Positions 35,020 to 44,600 of a DNA stretch of 64,000 bases are shown piece after piece (the stretch's first letter is position 1; every line of letters begins with the position of its first letter). The notes below the pieces were generated by a model. That model was not told where the DNA came from, did no database searches, and saw only the letters and a list, made by a program, of their open reading frames with translations. The position numbers and the translations under genes are program-made. Origin of the DNA: Lysobacter sp. (GTDB lineage Bacteria; Pseudomonadota; Gammaproteobacteria; Xanthomonadales; Xanthomonadaceae); assembly GCA_008015835.1 (NCBI GenBank), contig SSGH01000014.1, positions 1 through 64,000 of the forward strand, read 5' to 3'.

Positions 35020-35829
35020 ATGGCCTCCCCATACGGCACCGAAACGGTGCTCGATGTCCGCCACTGGACCGACGCGTACTTCAGCTTCACCACGACCCGC
35101 GACGACGGTTTCCGGTTCGACAACGGCCAGTTCGTGATGATCGGCTTGGAAGTCCCTCAGGAAGACGGCTCGACGAAGCCGCTGATGCGCGCCTATTCCA
35201 TCGCCAGCGCCAACTGGGAAGAAGAACTGGAGTTCTTCAGCATCAAAGTGCAGAACGGGCCGCTGACCTCGCGCCTGCAGCACATCAAACCCGGCGACAC
35301 CATTCTCATCGGCCGTAAGCCCACCGGCACGCTGCTGATTTCCGACGTGCATCCGGGCCGCAATCTGTATTTGCTGTCGACCGGCACCGGCTTGGCGCCG
35401 TGGCTGGCGGTGATCAAAGACCCGGCCACCTACGAACGCTTCGAGCGCGTGATCGTCTGCCACGGCGTGCGCGGCGAACCGGATTTGGCGTATCGCGATT
35501 ACATCAGCCGTGGGCTTCAGTGCCACGAATATCTGGGCGAAGAGATTCGCAAGAAATTGCTGTATTACCCGGCGGTGAGCCGCGAGGATTTCTTCTGGCA
35601 CGGCCGACTGCAGCGCGGCCGCATCACCGATTTGCTCGAGAGCGGGCGGGTCGCCGCCGATCTGGGCATCGAAGCGCTGGACCCCGCGCACGACCGCGCG
35701 ATGATCTGCGGCAGCCCGCAAATGCTGGCCGATTTCCGCCGCATTCTGGACGCGCGCGGCTTCAACGCCTCGCCGCGCATCGGCACCGCCGGCGAATACG
35801 TGTTCGAACGCGCCTTCGTCGAAAAATAA
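35020..35829 (+). CDS. fpr: Ferredoxin/flavodoxin--NADP reductase
   Basis: Fpr moves electrons between NADPH and ferredoxin or flavodoxin. The 269-residue product has the FAD motif RAYSIASANWEEELEFFSIKV at about 58-78, the NADP-binding LLSTGTGLAPWLAVIKDP near 119-136, VCHGVR, and MICGSPQMLADF near 228-239. The C terminus ending VFERAFVEK is typical of the subclass-I bacterial FPR. It stands alone, preceded by a TACAAT -10-like hexamer. Confidence 0.93.
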   Translation: MASPYGTETVLDVRHWTDAYFSFTTTRDDGFRFDNGQFVMIGLEVPQEDGSTKPLMRAYSIASANWEEELEFFSIKVQNGPLTSRLQHIKPGDTILIGRKPTGTLLISDVHPGRNLYLLSTGTGLAPWLAVIKDPATYERFERVIVCHGVRGEPDLAYRDYISRGLQCHEYLGEEIRKKLLYYPAVSREDFFWHGRLQRGRITDLLESGRVAADLGIEALDPAHDRAMICGSPQMLADFRRILDARGFNASPRIGTAGEYVFERAFVEK

Positions 35830-35888
35830 GCGTAGCGCGGCGAGGGACACACCGCGTACGCTGAGGGCCGGTCGTTCGAGAGCCTTCC

Positions 35889-36683
35889 ATGCGCGTTCGC
35901 ATCCTCGTCGCTGTGTGCTTCGCTGCGCTGGCAGTGAGCGGCTGCGCCTCGCTGCGCACCGCCGAAGACGCGGCAACCGCCCCGATTCCCACGCTGCGCC
36001 TGCCCGCGCCGCAACCGGCGACTCGCGCGGTGGTGATCCTGCCCGGCCGCGGCGACGATCTGAAGGACCTGCGTCGCAGCGGCATCGCCGACGCCGTGCA
36101 GGGCGTGTGGCCGGACGCCGACGTGATCTTCGCCGAGCTGCGCCTGGGCGATTACCGACGCGGCGATGCGCCGCAGCGTTTGCATACGCAGGTCATCGCG
36201 CCCGCGCGCGCCCACGGCTACCGCGAAGTCTGGCTAGGCGGCGCCTCGATGGGCGGCATGGGCACCCTGATGCACGAGCGCCTGTATCCCGGCGCCGTGG
36301 ACGGTCTGATTCTGCTGGCGCCGTATCTCGGCGGCGGCTCGATTCCGAAAGAGATCCGGCAGGCCGGCGGCTTGGCGCAGTGGGCGCCCGGTCCGGTGCG
36401 GCCCGTCTCCGCGAGCACCTGGCAGCGCGAACTGTGGCGACATCTGCAGACGTGGACCGCCGACCCAATGCGCACGCGGCAGGTCTGGCTCGCGTACGGC
36501 GATCGCGACCGTCTGCGCGACGCCATCGGCGTGCTCGCGCCGGTGCTGCCCGCGGATCGCGTGCTGGTGCGCCCGGGCGGCCACGCCTGGACGGTATGGA
36601 CGCCGGCCGCCGCCGAATTGCTGCGCCGCACCTACGCCGCGGCGCGCGAGACGAACCCCGCAACGCCTCAGTCGTCGCCGTAA
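35889..36683 (+). CDS. Alpha/beta-hydrolase lipoprotein
   Basis: A 264-residue lipoprotein with lipobox AVSGC at Cys19. The alpha/beta-hydrolase core shows VVILPGRGDD (oxyanion region), the nucleophile elbow GGASMGG with Ser120, and GGHAW near the C terminus with the probable catalytic His. Substrate is unknown. Its 3' end overlaps the 3' end of the convergent minus-strand gene at 36668 by 16 bp. Confidence 0.85.
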   Translation: MRVRILVAVCFAALAVSGCASLRTAEDAATAPIPTLRLPAPQPATRAVVILPGRGDDLKDLRRSGIADAVQGVWPDADVIFAELRLGDYRRGDAPQRLHTQVIAPARAHGYREVWLGGASMGGMGTLMHERLYPGAVDGLILLAPYLGGGSIPKEIRQAGGLAQWAPGPVRPVSASTWQRELWRHLQTWTADPMRTRQVWLAYGDRDRLRDAIGVLAPVLPADRVLVRPGGHAWTVWTPAAAELLRRTYAAARETNPATPQSSP

Positions 36684-37072
36684 TTCAGCCAAATGCGCGC
36701 GCGCTGTTCGTTATCGAACACGCGGCAGTCGTAGCCGCGTTCGCGGCCGAGAATCTCGCCGACTTCCATCCGGCTCACGGCGGTGCCGCGCATATCGACA
36801 TAGGCGATGCGCACCTCCTCGAAGCCGCGGCCCGCCATCGTCGCCATCAATTGTTTCAACTCGTGCTCGGGCGGCACCACGCCGCGGGTGTGATCGAGCA
36901 CCAACAGCCGCGTGCAGTGGGTCTCGCGTAGAGCAATCGCGATGTTCGAGAACATCGCGATCATCGCGTCGAGCGTTTCGATCCAACCGGTCACATTCGC
37001 GACCAAACAATGACTCTCCGCCCGGAGCGTCAACTCGAATGCCTGCCCCGGCCCCTTCGGGGTGTCTTCCAT
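36668..37072 (-). CDS. Hypothetical protein, possible STAS/SpoIIAA-like fold
   Basis: A 134-residue soluble protein starting MEDTPKGPGQAFEL. It alternates strands and helices (CLVANVTGWIETLDAMIAMFSNIAIALRE, RLLVLDHTRGVVPPEHEL, VRIAYVDMRGTAVSRMEVGEI), which resembles the SpoIIAA/STAS-like fold, but I see no diagnostic motif and make no functional claim. The start at 37072 is chosen because the longer frame runs through tandem repeat DNA. Confidence 0.65.
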   Translation of the reverse strand: MEDTPKGPGQAFELTLRAESHCLVANVTGWIETLDAMIAMFSNIAIALRETHCTRLLVLDHTRGVVPPEHELKQLMATMAGRGFEEVRIAYVDMRGTAVSRMEVGEILGRERGYDCRVFDNEQRARIWLNYGDD

Positions 37073-37182
37073 GCGCCTGATTCCTGAATGATTCCGCTGA
37101 GCGGATTGTCGTCGCGCGCGTCGCTGCGCGCTTGGGTGTCGCATTCGCCGCGCCATCGGTTCGAAGCCGAGCGAGCGATGTC

Positions 37183-37271
37183 CGATGAAGCGGATGTTCG
37201 ATGAAGCGGGTGTCGAAAAGCAGATATCGATAAAGCAAGTTTCGGTAAAGCGAGTTTCGATGAAGCGAATG
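37183..37271. repeat. Six degenerate 15-bp tandem repeats
   Basis: About six adjacent units of a 15-bp sequence (consensus TCGATGAAGCGRRTK) lie between the STAS-like gene and the glutathione peroxidase gene. Units differ by one to five bases. On the minus strand they are open in the frame of the upstream extension of the 36668 gene, but its composition is low-complexity and I treat the array as non-coding. Confidence 0.8.
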
Positions 37272-37332
37272 CTCACGAAACTATCGTCGGCGAAGCATTA
37301 GCCGCGCTCTCACACCGCCGCCGTCGCGCGCA

Positions 37333-37815
37333 TCAGCCGAGCGCGGCCTCGATATCGGCGGCGATCGACTCGGGCTTGTCGGTCGGCGCATAACGCTTGA
37401 TCACGCGACCGTCGCGGCCGACCAGAAACTTGCTGAAGTTCCATTTGATCGCGTCGATTCCGAGGAAACCGCCCTTCTCGTCCTTCAACCACTTCCACAA
37501 CGGATGGGTTTTCGGGCCGTTGACGTCGACCTTGGAGAACATCGGGAAATCGACGTCGTAGGTGAGCGAGCAGAAGTTCTTGATCTCGGCCTCGTCGCCG
37601 GGTTCTTGATGATTGAACTGATCGCAGGGGAAGCCCAGCACCACCAATCCGCGGTCCTGATAGTCGCGCCAAAGTTTCTGCAGCCCGGTGTACTGCGGCG
37701 TGAAGCCGCAGCGCGAGGCCACGTTCACCACCAGCAACACTTTGCCGCGATAGTCGGCCAGCGAACGGTCGTGGCCATCGATGTCGACGGCGGAAAAATC
37801 GAATGCGGTGGTCAT
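37333..37815 (-). CDS. Glutathione peroxidase family peroxidase
   Basis: A 160-residue thiol peroxidase of the GPx family that reduces hydroperoxides. It has the active-site segment VNVASRCGFTPQY with peroxidatic Cys36, the LGFPCDQFNHQEPG motif at 60-73, and the WNFSKFLV motif at 125-132. Cysteine replaces selenocysteine, and Cys82 (NFCSL) may resolve, so the protein may use thioredoxin as in BtuE-type enzymes. It is 29 bp downstream of the amidohydrolase and probably shares its transcript. Confidence 0.93.
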   Translation of the reverse strand: MTTAFDFSAVDIDGHDRSLADYRGKVLLVVNVASRCGFTPQYTGLQKLWRDYQDRGLVVLGFPCDQFNHQEPGDEAEIKNFCSLTYDVDFPMFSKVDVNGPKTHPLWKWLKDEKGGFLGIDAIKWNFSKFLVGRDGRVIKRYAPTDKPESIAADIEAALG

Positions 37816-37844
37816 GGGGCGTCCGGTGAAAGGGGAGACGAAAT

Positions 37845-39890
37845 TCAGTTCGCGGGCGAGTCGATACGGACCGCGGGCACGAACGGCTTGATGCCCAGCG
37901 CTTCGTAGATTTCGCTCGGCGCGTACGCGGTGCCGTTCTTGACGACCAAGGCGACCTTGCGCACATCGGAGATGTCTTGAGTGGGGTCGCCGTCGACCAG
38001 GATCAAGTCGGCGCGTTTGCCGACCGAGATCGAGCCGCGATCCTCCAGCGTGCGCGAGTATTTCGCGCCGTTCCAGGTCGCGACCTGCAGCGCCTGCGAC
38101 GGCGTCATGCCGGCTTTGACGTAGAGTTCGAGTTCGCGCTGCAGCGTGAAGCCCGCCAGACCGTCGGTGCCGGCGAGAATCGGCACGCCAGCCTTGTACA
38201 TGCGGCCGACGAATTCGACCATCTTGTCGTACGACTTGTTGTAGCGCGCCGCGGTTTCGTCGTCGGGGATATCGAACTCGGCCACGCGCAGGCCACGCTG
38301 CACGTCCGGCGGCAGATGGTCGGCGATCATGCCGAACGGCGACGACATTTCGCCCGCGCGCTGACGGATGAAATCGAAGGTGGTGACGGTCGGGTCGACC
38401 GCGACGCCGCCCTTGGCGAGCGTGGCGATGAAGTCCTGCACCGGCTTGGAATCGAAGTTCAGATCCGCGACGCCTTTGGCCGGCAAATAGAAACGTTCCA
38501 GCGTGCGGGTGTCGGTGGTTTCGTTCACCAAGAAGTTCAGCAACACCTGATTGATGTGCTGGATTTCGTCGTAACCCGCGTCCACCGCGTCCTGCGCGCG
38601 CAGAAACACCGGAATATGCCCGCTGACCCGCAAATCGAGGCTATGCGCGTAGGTCACGGTGTCGCGCAGAATCTCTTTCGGGAACGAGTTGTAAATCTTG
38701 ATCTGCGGGTAGCCGTTTTTGGCGTACCAATCGATGGCGCGCTTGGCGCCCGCCAAATCCTTGATCACGAAACCGTTGCGCGCGGACATCGGGCTTTCGC
38801 CTTCGATGAAGCCCGCCGGCACCACGCTGGGCGACATCAATCTGCCCGCGCGCTCGGCGGCCATCAGCCGCTGCAGCGAGGCGTTGTCGTTGCCCATATC
38901 GCGCACGGTAGTCACGCCGGCCGCCAGATGCAGCCCGCCCTGCCACTCGCCGATATGGCCGTGCATGTCGTACAGGCCGGGCAACAACACGCGCCCGCCG
39001 GCATCGATCACGTGTTGCGCCGGGGCTTTTTCTTGCCCGGCGTCGGAAATGGACACGATGCGGCCGTTGCGCAGCAGCAGATCCGAAGCCGGGCCGAGCG
39101 CGGCGGCTTCGCTGTCGAAAATGCGCGCGTTGCGGATTATGGTAGTCCCCGTTAGCGGCTTCGCCAGGCGCTTTTGCATATCGATCAGCGCCGCGTTTTC
39201 CGAGCCGCGCTGGATTTGCTCCAACGCGTCGGCGTTCGCTTGCCAACCGTCCTCGATCAAATGCAGATAGCCCGGATAGATCAGCGCGAACATGCGCGGA
39301 GTCGCGTCGTTCGTGGCCCACACGAAACCGGGGGTGAAACCGACGCCGGTCAACATCAACAGTTGGACCTTGCGGGTTTCGTCGCCCTTGCGCACGTCGG
39401 CGTCGGCGACTTTGCGCATGGTCAGCGTGCCGCTGGGGATCAACGGCAATTTGCCGTCCGCGCGTTTGGCCAGCGCGGCGATCGCGACGCTCATGCTCTG
39501 CGGCGTGCCGCCCAGCGGCGAGTACGCGGCACCCGCGACGGCGGGCTGTTCGCCGACATCGGACGTGGACGTCCAACGCGCCATACCGTTGTCGATCGCG
39601 AACGTTTCTTCGACCGGGGCGCCGAAAGTCGAGGTGCCTTTGACCGAATAGCGCAGATAGGTGCCGTCGGGCGCGAGCGCGTATTCCTCTTTCAGTTCGG
39701 GGCCGCGGCCGTTGTCCTTGAACAGGAAATCGACCCGCACCACGCCGTCGTCGCCGACTACGACCTCCTGCTGGCCGGCCTGCTTGCCGCCGTCCACCAG
39801 GGCGAGGTATTTGATGGTTTCGGCGCCGAGCGCGCCCCCGGAAACGCCGGCCAGCGCCAACGCCAAGCCAAGAAAACCGCTACGGTTCAT
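37845..39890 (-). CDS. Secreted amidohydrolase with N-terminal extension
   Basis: A 681-residue exported hydrolase with a Sec signal peptide (MNRSGFLGLALALAGVSGGALG). The amidohydrolase domain begins near residue 275 (ARIFDSEAAALGPASDLLLRNGRI), has DMHGH at 308-312 for two metals, further His ligands in SGHIPVF and QHINQVL, and the catalytic Asp576 in AGTDG; the C-terminal strand VGKRADLILVDGDPTQDIS is typical of imidazolonepropionase-type enzymes. The first 250 residues form a separate beta-rich domain of unknown function. ATG at 39890 is chosen for the signal peptide. It is divergent from the MerR gene. Confidence 0.88.
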   Translation of the reverse strand: MNRSGFLGLALALAGVSGGALGAETIKYLALVDGGKQAGQQEVVVGDDGVVRVDFLFKDNGRGPELKEEYALAPDGTYLRYSVKGTSTFGAPVEETFAIDNGMARWTSTSDVGEQPAVAGAAYSPLGGTPQSMSVAIAALAKRADGKLPLIPSGTLTMRKVADADVRKGDETRKVQLLMLTGVGFTPGFVWATNDATPRMFALIYPGYLHLIEDGWQANADALEQIQRGSENAALIDMQKRLAKPLTGTTIIRNARIFDSEAAALGPASDLLLRNGRIVSISDAGQEKAPAQHVIDAGGRVLLPGLYDMHGHIGEWQGGLHLAAGVTTVRDMGNDNASLQRLMAAERAGRLMSPSVVPAGFIEGESPMSARNGFVIKDLAGAKRAIDWYAKNGYPQIKIYNSFPKEILRDTVTYAHSLDLRVSGHIPVFLRAQDAVDAGYDEIQHINQVLLNFLVNETTDTRTLERFYLPAKGVADLNFDSKPVQDFIATLAKGGVAVDPTVTTFDFIRQRAGEMSSPFGMIADHLPPDVQRGLRVAEFDIPDDETAARYNKSYDKMVEFVGRMYKAGVPILAGTDGLAGFTLQRELELYVKAGMTPSQALQVATWNGAKYSRTLEDRGSISVGKRADLILVDGDPTQDISDVRKVALVVKNGTAYAPSEIYEALGIKPFVPAVRIDSPAN

Positions 39891-40098
39891 GCCCGCTCCC
39901 CTCGAAATGAATGATCCGACCTTGAATCCCCAACGCAGGGCGTACCCCGCCTCGGTCATGCCCGAAGTCTAACCTACGGAAAGGCGGGACGATGCCTTCC
40001 CGGCCCGTCCCGGCGGGTTCTCGACGCCGAGACGCTTGACCCTGACGCGACGTGGGGCCGCAAGCTGCTCCGCGCATCGCCATCGATGGATATCCGTT

Positions 40099-40941
40099 AT
40101 GCCGCCCCGTTACCTCACCGTCGGACAAGTCGCCGCTTCGACGCATCTGACCGTCCGCGCGCTGCACCACTACGACGCGATCGGTTTGGTGCGTCCTTCG
40201 CACCGCAGCCCGGCCGGATACAGGCTTTACGCGGAACAAGACTTGCGGCGTTTGCAGCAAGTGCTGGTGTTCCGCGAGCTGGGTTTCGGCCTGGACGAGG
40301 TCCGAGCGCTGATCGACGCCCCGCCGGAACGGCGTCGCGATGCGCTGCTGACGCAGCGCGCGGCGTTGTTGGAGCGGAGACGGCACGCGGACGCGATTCT
40401 GGAGGCGGTCGATGCGACCCTACGCACACTGGAGACGAACGAAGCCATGACCACCGACACCTTATTCCGCGGCACCGACCGCTTCGCCAACGGCGAATAC
40501 GCACAGGAAGCCGAACGCCGCTGGGGCGACAGCGACGCGTGGAAAACCGCCCGACAACGCACAGGCGGGTATTCCAAGGACGATTGGGCGCGCATCGAGC
40601 GGGAAGCCGACGCGATCTCGACGGAATTTCTCGCTGCGATGCAGCAAAATCGATCCGTCGACGACGAAATCGTGCGGGCGCTCGCGGAAAGGCACCGCGC
40701 GCATATCGATCGCTGGCACTACCCGTGCTCGCACGCGATGCACGCGCAGGTCGCCGCGCTGTACACCGCCGACCCGCGGTTCCAGGCGCACTACGACCGA
40801 CACGGCGTCGGACTCGCCGCCTACATCGAAGCGGCGATCCGTGCGAACGCGGACGCCGTCGCGGCCGACCAAACGACCGGCCAAACGACCGATCGCGCGT
40901 CCGACTCGGCATCCGACGACGACACGAACGTACGCGAATAG
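40099..40941 (+). CDS. MerR family transcriptional regulator with TipAS-type effector domain
   Basis: A 280-residue regulator. The N-terminal MerR helix-turn-helix (YLTVGQVAASTHLTVRALHHYDAIGLVRPSHRSPAGYRLY) is followed by a coiled-coil dimer helix and a TipAS domain from about residue 125 (FANGEYAQEAERRWGDSDAWKTARQRTGGYSKDDW...), the antibiotic-recognition fold of TipA/Mta regulators. TipAS proteins bind ligands and activate multidrug or self-protection genes; no such gene is obviously adjacent. A Thr/Asp-rich C-terminal tail follows. It diverges from the amidohydrolase. Confidence 0.92.
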   Translation: MPPRYLTVGQVAASTHLTVRALHHYDAIGLVRPSHRSPAGYRLYAEQDLRRLQQVLVFRELGFGLDEVRALIDAPPERRRDALLTQRAALLERRRHADAILEAVDATLRTLETNEAMTTDTLFRGTDRFANGEYAQEAERRWGDSDAWKTARQRTGGYSKDDWARIEREADAISTEFLAAMQQNRSVDDEIVRALAERHRAHIDRWHYPCSHAMHAQVAALYTADPRFQAHYDRHGVGLAAYIEAAIRANADAVAADQTTGQTTDRASDSASDDDTNVRE

Positions 40942-41070
40942 ACCGCAAGATCGAGTGTCGTCGAGCGTCGTCGATCGTCGCCTTCGTCTCGATGTCCGCG
41001 CATGCGACATCGAGGCGAGAGGCATGCGCGGAACGATCGACGAACGAAGCGACATCGCTTCGAGAAGCCT
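40942..41070. other. Gene-free stretch with TCGTCG-type short repeats
   Basis: Between the MerR stop and the MITE-like element. It contains imperfect short repeats (GTGTCGTCGAGCGTCGTCGATCGTCG) and a local palindrome around 41050-41060; no gene is supported. Confidence 0.5.
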
Positions 41071-41301
41071 CTAGCACACTGTTGAAAAACGATCTTCCTG
41101 ATCGTTTTGACTCGCCGCATCCATGCGGCTCGCCGCTTCACTGCCGGCTTCGCCGTTCGTGCCGGCTCCTGCCGGCACGGTCAAGTCGCGAGTCAGGCAC
41201 ATGTCCTGACTCGCTCGCGACGAATCAAGCGCTTACGCGCTCGCTTCGTCGTCGCAGCCATCCCTGGCGCGCTAGCAGGCTGTTTTCCAACAGCCTGCTA
41301 G
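41071..41301. mobile_element. MITE-like 231-bp element with 20-bp terminal inverted repeats
   Basis: The ends CTAGCACACTGTTGAAAAAC (41071-41090) and, inverted, CTAGCAGGCTGTTGGAAAAC (41282-41301) agree at 17 of 20 positions. The right end is also part of a perfect 16-bp hairpin (41269-41284 / 41289-41304). The interior has several small palindromes (CCGGCTCCTGCCGG, GAGTCAGGCACATGTCCTGACTC) and no coding frame. The ends resemble those of DNA transposons, so this may be a non-autonomous element; no target duplication is certain. It cannot be matched to a transposase in the window. Confidence 0.55.
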
Positions 41302-41622
41302 CGCACACGCAATGCCTGGACGTGCATCGCAAAAAACAGAAGAGACGCCGCGTGCGCGAGGACGCCGATGCTGCACAGCAGCACGCCTCGTTCGCGTGTA
41401 TACGATTTCAGATTCGTGCGCGCACGCATCGCACGCGCTAATAATCGCCCCGCCTCGTTCGTCCGCGTAGCGCGCGACGACGATGCGCCATCGCGATGCG
41501 CCGCCGCTCGTTCGTCGAGACGCGGCGAGTCGCGATGCGCGACGACGCGCCGCAGGGGACGGCAGCGTCCGAACCGTTGCGACATCGCGTCACCGTTCGC
41601 GTTACCACCAGGGAGAGATCAC
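41302..41622. other. Leader region of the GH57-like gene
   Basis: About 320 bp with no convincing gene. A TAATAAT at 41440-41446 is a possible -10 for the amylase gene, with a weak TTCAGATTC upstream. A GGGAGAG ribosome site at 41611-41617 lies 5 bp before the start. Confidence 0.4.
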
Positions 41623-44600
41623 ATGAGCATGCGCAAGACGCCGATCGCATTCGCGATCGGCATGGCCCTCGCCGCCTTCGCGATCGACATCGCACCCGCC
41701 GCGATTCCCGCTGCGCACGTGTATCACAACCACATGCCGAACTTCTGGCCGTTCTACGCGGTGAACGTGGGCAACGCCTACAACGCCACGCCGGTCGGCG
41801 CGCCGATCCGCTACATGTACGACGGCCAAGTGGTGAATCTCAAGAACAATCCGCCCGCCGGCTACAGTTATTACCTGCCGGCCGCGCTCGGCGGCACCAT
41901 CATGCCGCACGACGATTTGGTGGCCTACTACAGCCACGACGCCAAGACCGGCGCGTATCAGTACTGGCCGCAGCAGGTCGCGGGCGAACTGCGCAATTTC
42001 TCCGGGCAGAAAGGGCAAATCCACGTCACGATGTCGGGCGCGGTGGTCAACAACGTCAACAGTCTGCAGAACCTGCAGAACATTCCCGGTTATTCCAATC
42101 CCAACTGGGGCGCCTCCTGGCGCAGCGCCTACACCGGACTGCCGACGGTCGGCGGTCATCGCTCGCTCGATTTGATCCACTTCACCGGCCATCACACCAT
42201 GGGGCCGCTGGTGGGTTCGGAGTATTTCCTCAAGGATCTGATCTATCAAAACGCGACCTTGGCGCAACCGTATTTTCTGGGAAGCGATTTCCGCTCCTCG
42301 CGCGGTTTCTTCCCTACCGAACTCGGGTTCTCGGATCGTCTGATCCCGACGCTGGCGAAGCTCGGCATCCAGTGGTCGGTGATCGGCAACAACCATTTCT
42401 CGCGCACGCTGAAGGATTATCCCTACGCCACCTACGACGCCAACGGCGACACACTGACCTCGCCGCCGAATCGCGCCGATCTGCGCAACACCTCGACCAT
42501 CGGCAGTTGGGTCGCCAATCCGATGGCGCACGAACAACAGGTGGTGGTCAATAAGTTTCCGTTCGCGTCCACGCCGCATTGGGTGCGCTACGTCGATCCG
42601 GCGACCGGCGCGGTGAGCAAGATCGCGGGCGTGCCGGTGTCGCAGAACGGTTCGTGGCTGGAAGGCTGGGAAGGCGCGGTGACGGTGGACGAGTACGTGC
42701 CCTACTCCGCGCTGGAGCCGCGGCAGTTTTACGTGATCGCGCACGACGGCGACAATTCCAGCGGCCGCGCCGGCTCGCTGTCGACCTGGCAGAACGGTTA
42801 CGGCACCACCTGCACCGGGAACGGCACGTGCCTCGGCATCGACGAATATCTCGCGCGCAATCCGATCCCCGCGAACGATGTGCAGCACGTGCAAGACGGC
42901 TCGTGGATCGACACGCGCGATTCCTCGTCGGACCCGACGTGGTATCACTGGCGCTTGCCGATGATGATCTGGAAAGGCCAATTCGCCGATTTCAACGCCG
43001 CCACCGGCATGAATCTCGCGCCGAAGACCAATCTCAACGGCGTGACCGAAGGCGCAACCGTGTCGCTGGAATTCGGTTGGCATTATCTCGAGCGCAACTT
43101 CGCGCTGCTGCAGGCGGCGTTGAATTGGGCGAAGACGGCCGAGCAGATCTGGCTCGACGATCACCCGACGCATTGGTCGCCGACCACGGTGGTGGATCAG
43201 CAGATCACGCATCCGGGCAATCAGCTCAATCCGTGGATGATGTCGTTCCCGGTCAAGGGCGACCCGGCGAACGGCTACGCGGGCGGCGCGAACCCGGCGG
43301 AACTCGCGTGGTACTTTCTGCTGCCGGCGATGGACTCGGGCTTCGGCTATTACGACGAGAACAAGGACGACAACGTCAAACCGACGTTGGCGTTCAACAA
43401 CTCGCTGTATTTCTCCAAATTGTTCGTGCAACCGAATCTGACGAAGGACCGCACCGGCCCGTCGGTGTGGTGGCCGCAGCGCTATCCGTACAACCCCGGT
43501 TCGGTGAACGCGTCGAAAGCCGAAGGCTGGACCGTGCAGCACTACAACCACGAGTTCGCGATCTACACCTACGCCTACGACGTGTCCAACATCGCCAGCA
43601 TCCAGGTGAAAGTGCGGCCGCATGCGTCGGCGAACATCAGCGCAAACGACGACACCTACAAGGTCTACGACCCCGCGGCGATGGTCGGCAAACCCGGGCT
43701 GTCGATCACACCGACCAACGTCGGCGCTTGGGCGTCGTATCCGATGCAGATGCGCGACCTGCGCCCGGTGATGAACGGCGTGTCGTGGATGCCGACGACG
43801 CAGCAGACCATGCAGGTGCTGCCCGCGCAGGAAATCGGCAATCTCTACTACGCGTACTTCAGCAACTACCGCAACCAATTGCTCGATTACTACATCGAAG
43901 CCACCGACAGCAAAGGCAACGTCACCCGCAGCGAAATCCAGCAGGTGTACGTCGGCGCCGGCACATATCGCAAAACCACCACCGGCTCCGGTTACGTCGA
44001 AGACACCGCCGGCACCGTGGCGGGCGTACGCCCGTTCCTGACCATCGACACCACCGCGCCGGTGTTCCAAGGCACGCCGACATCGAGCAATCTCACCGAC
44101 CGCTCGGTGACGATCGCATGGTCGCCCGCGACCGACAACGTGCGCGTCGCCGGCTATCAGATTTTCCGCAACGGCACGTTGGTCGGCACGGGCAGCGGCA
44201 CGCAGTTCAACGACAGCGGATTGACGCCGTCGACGACCTACAGCTACCAAGTGCTGGCGTTCGACGCGGCGGGCAATCAGTCCGCACGCAGCCCCGCCGT
44301 GAGCGTCACCACGCGCGCCGCCGACACCGCCGCGCCCAGCGCGCCGGGCACGCCGACCGTCGGCACGGTCACCGCCAGTTCCATCGCATTGACATGGACC
44401 GCATCGACCGATAACTACGGCGTCGCCGACTATCAGATTTATCGCAACGGCGCGCTCGCCGGTACATCGACGACGGCGAGTTTCATCGATACCGGCCTGC
44501 AGCCGTCCACGAGCTACAGCTACACGGTCAAAGCGAAGGACGCCGCGGGCAATCAATCCGCCGCATCCGCCGCGCGTTCGGCCACCACGGCGGCAGGCAA

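Noticed and set aside
41269..41304. Bidirectional terminator at the large hairpin
   Set aside because: There is no T-run on either side, and the right arm doubles as the terminal repeat of the MITE-like element.
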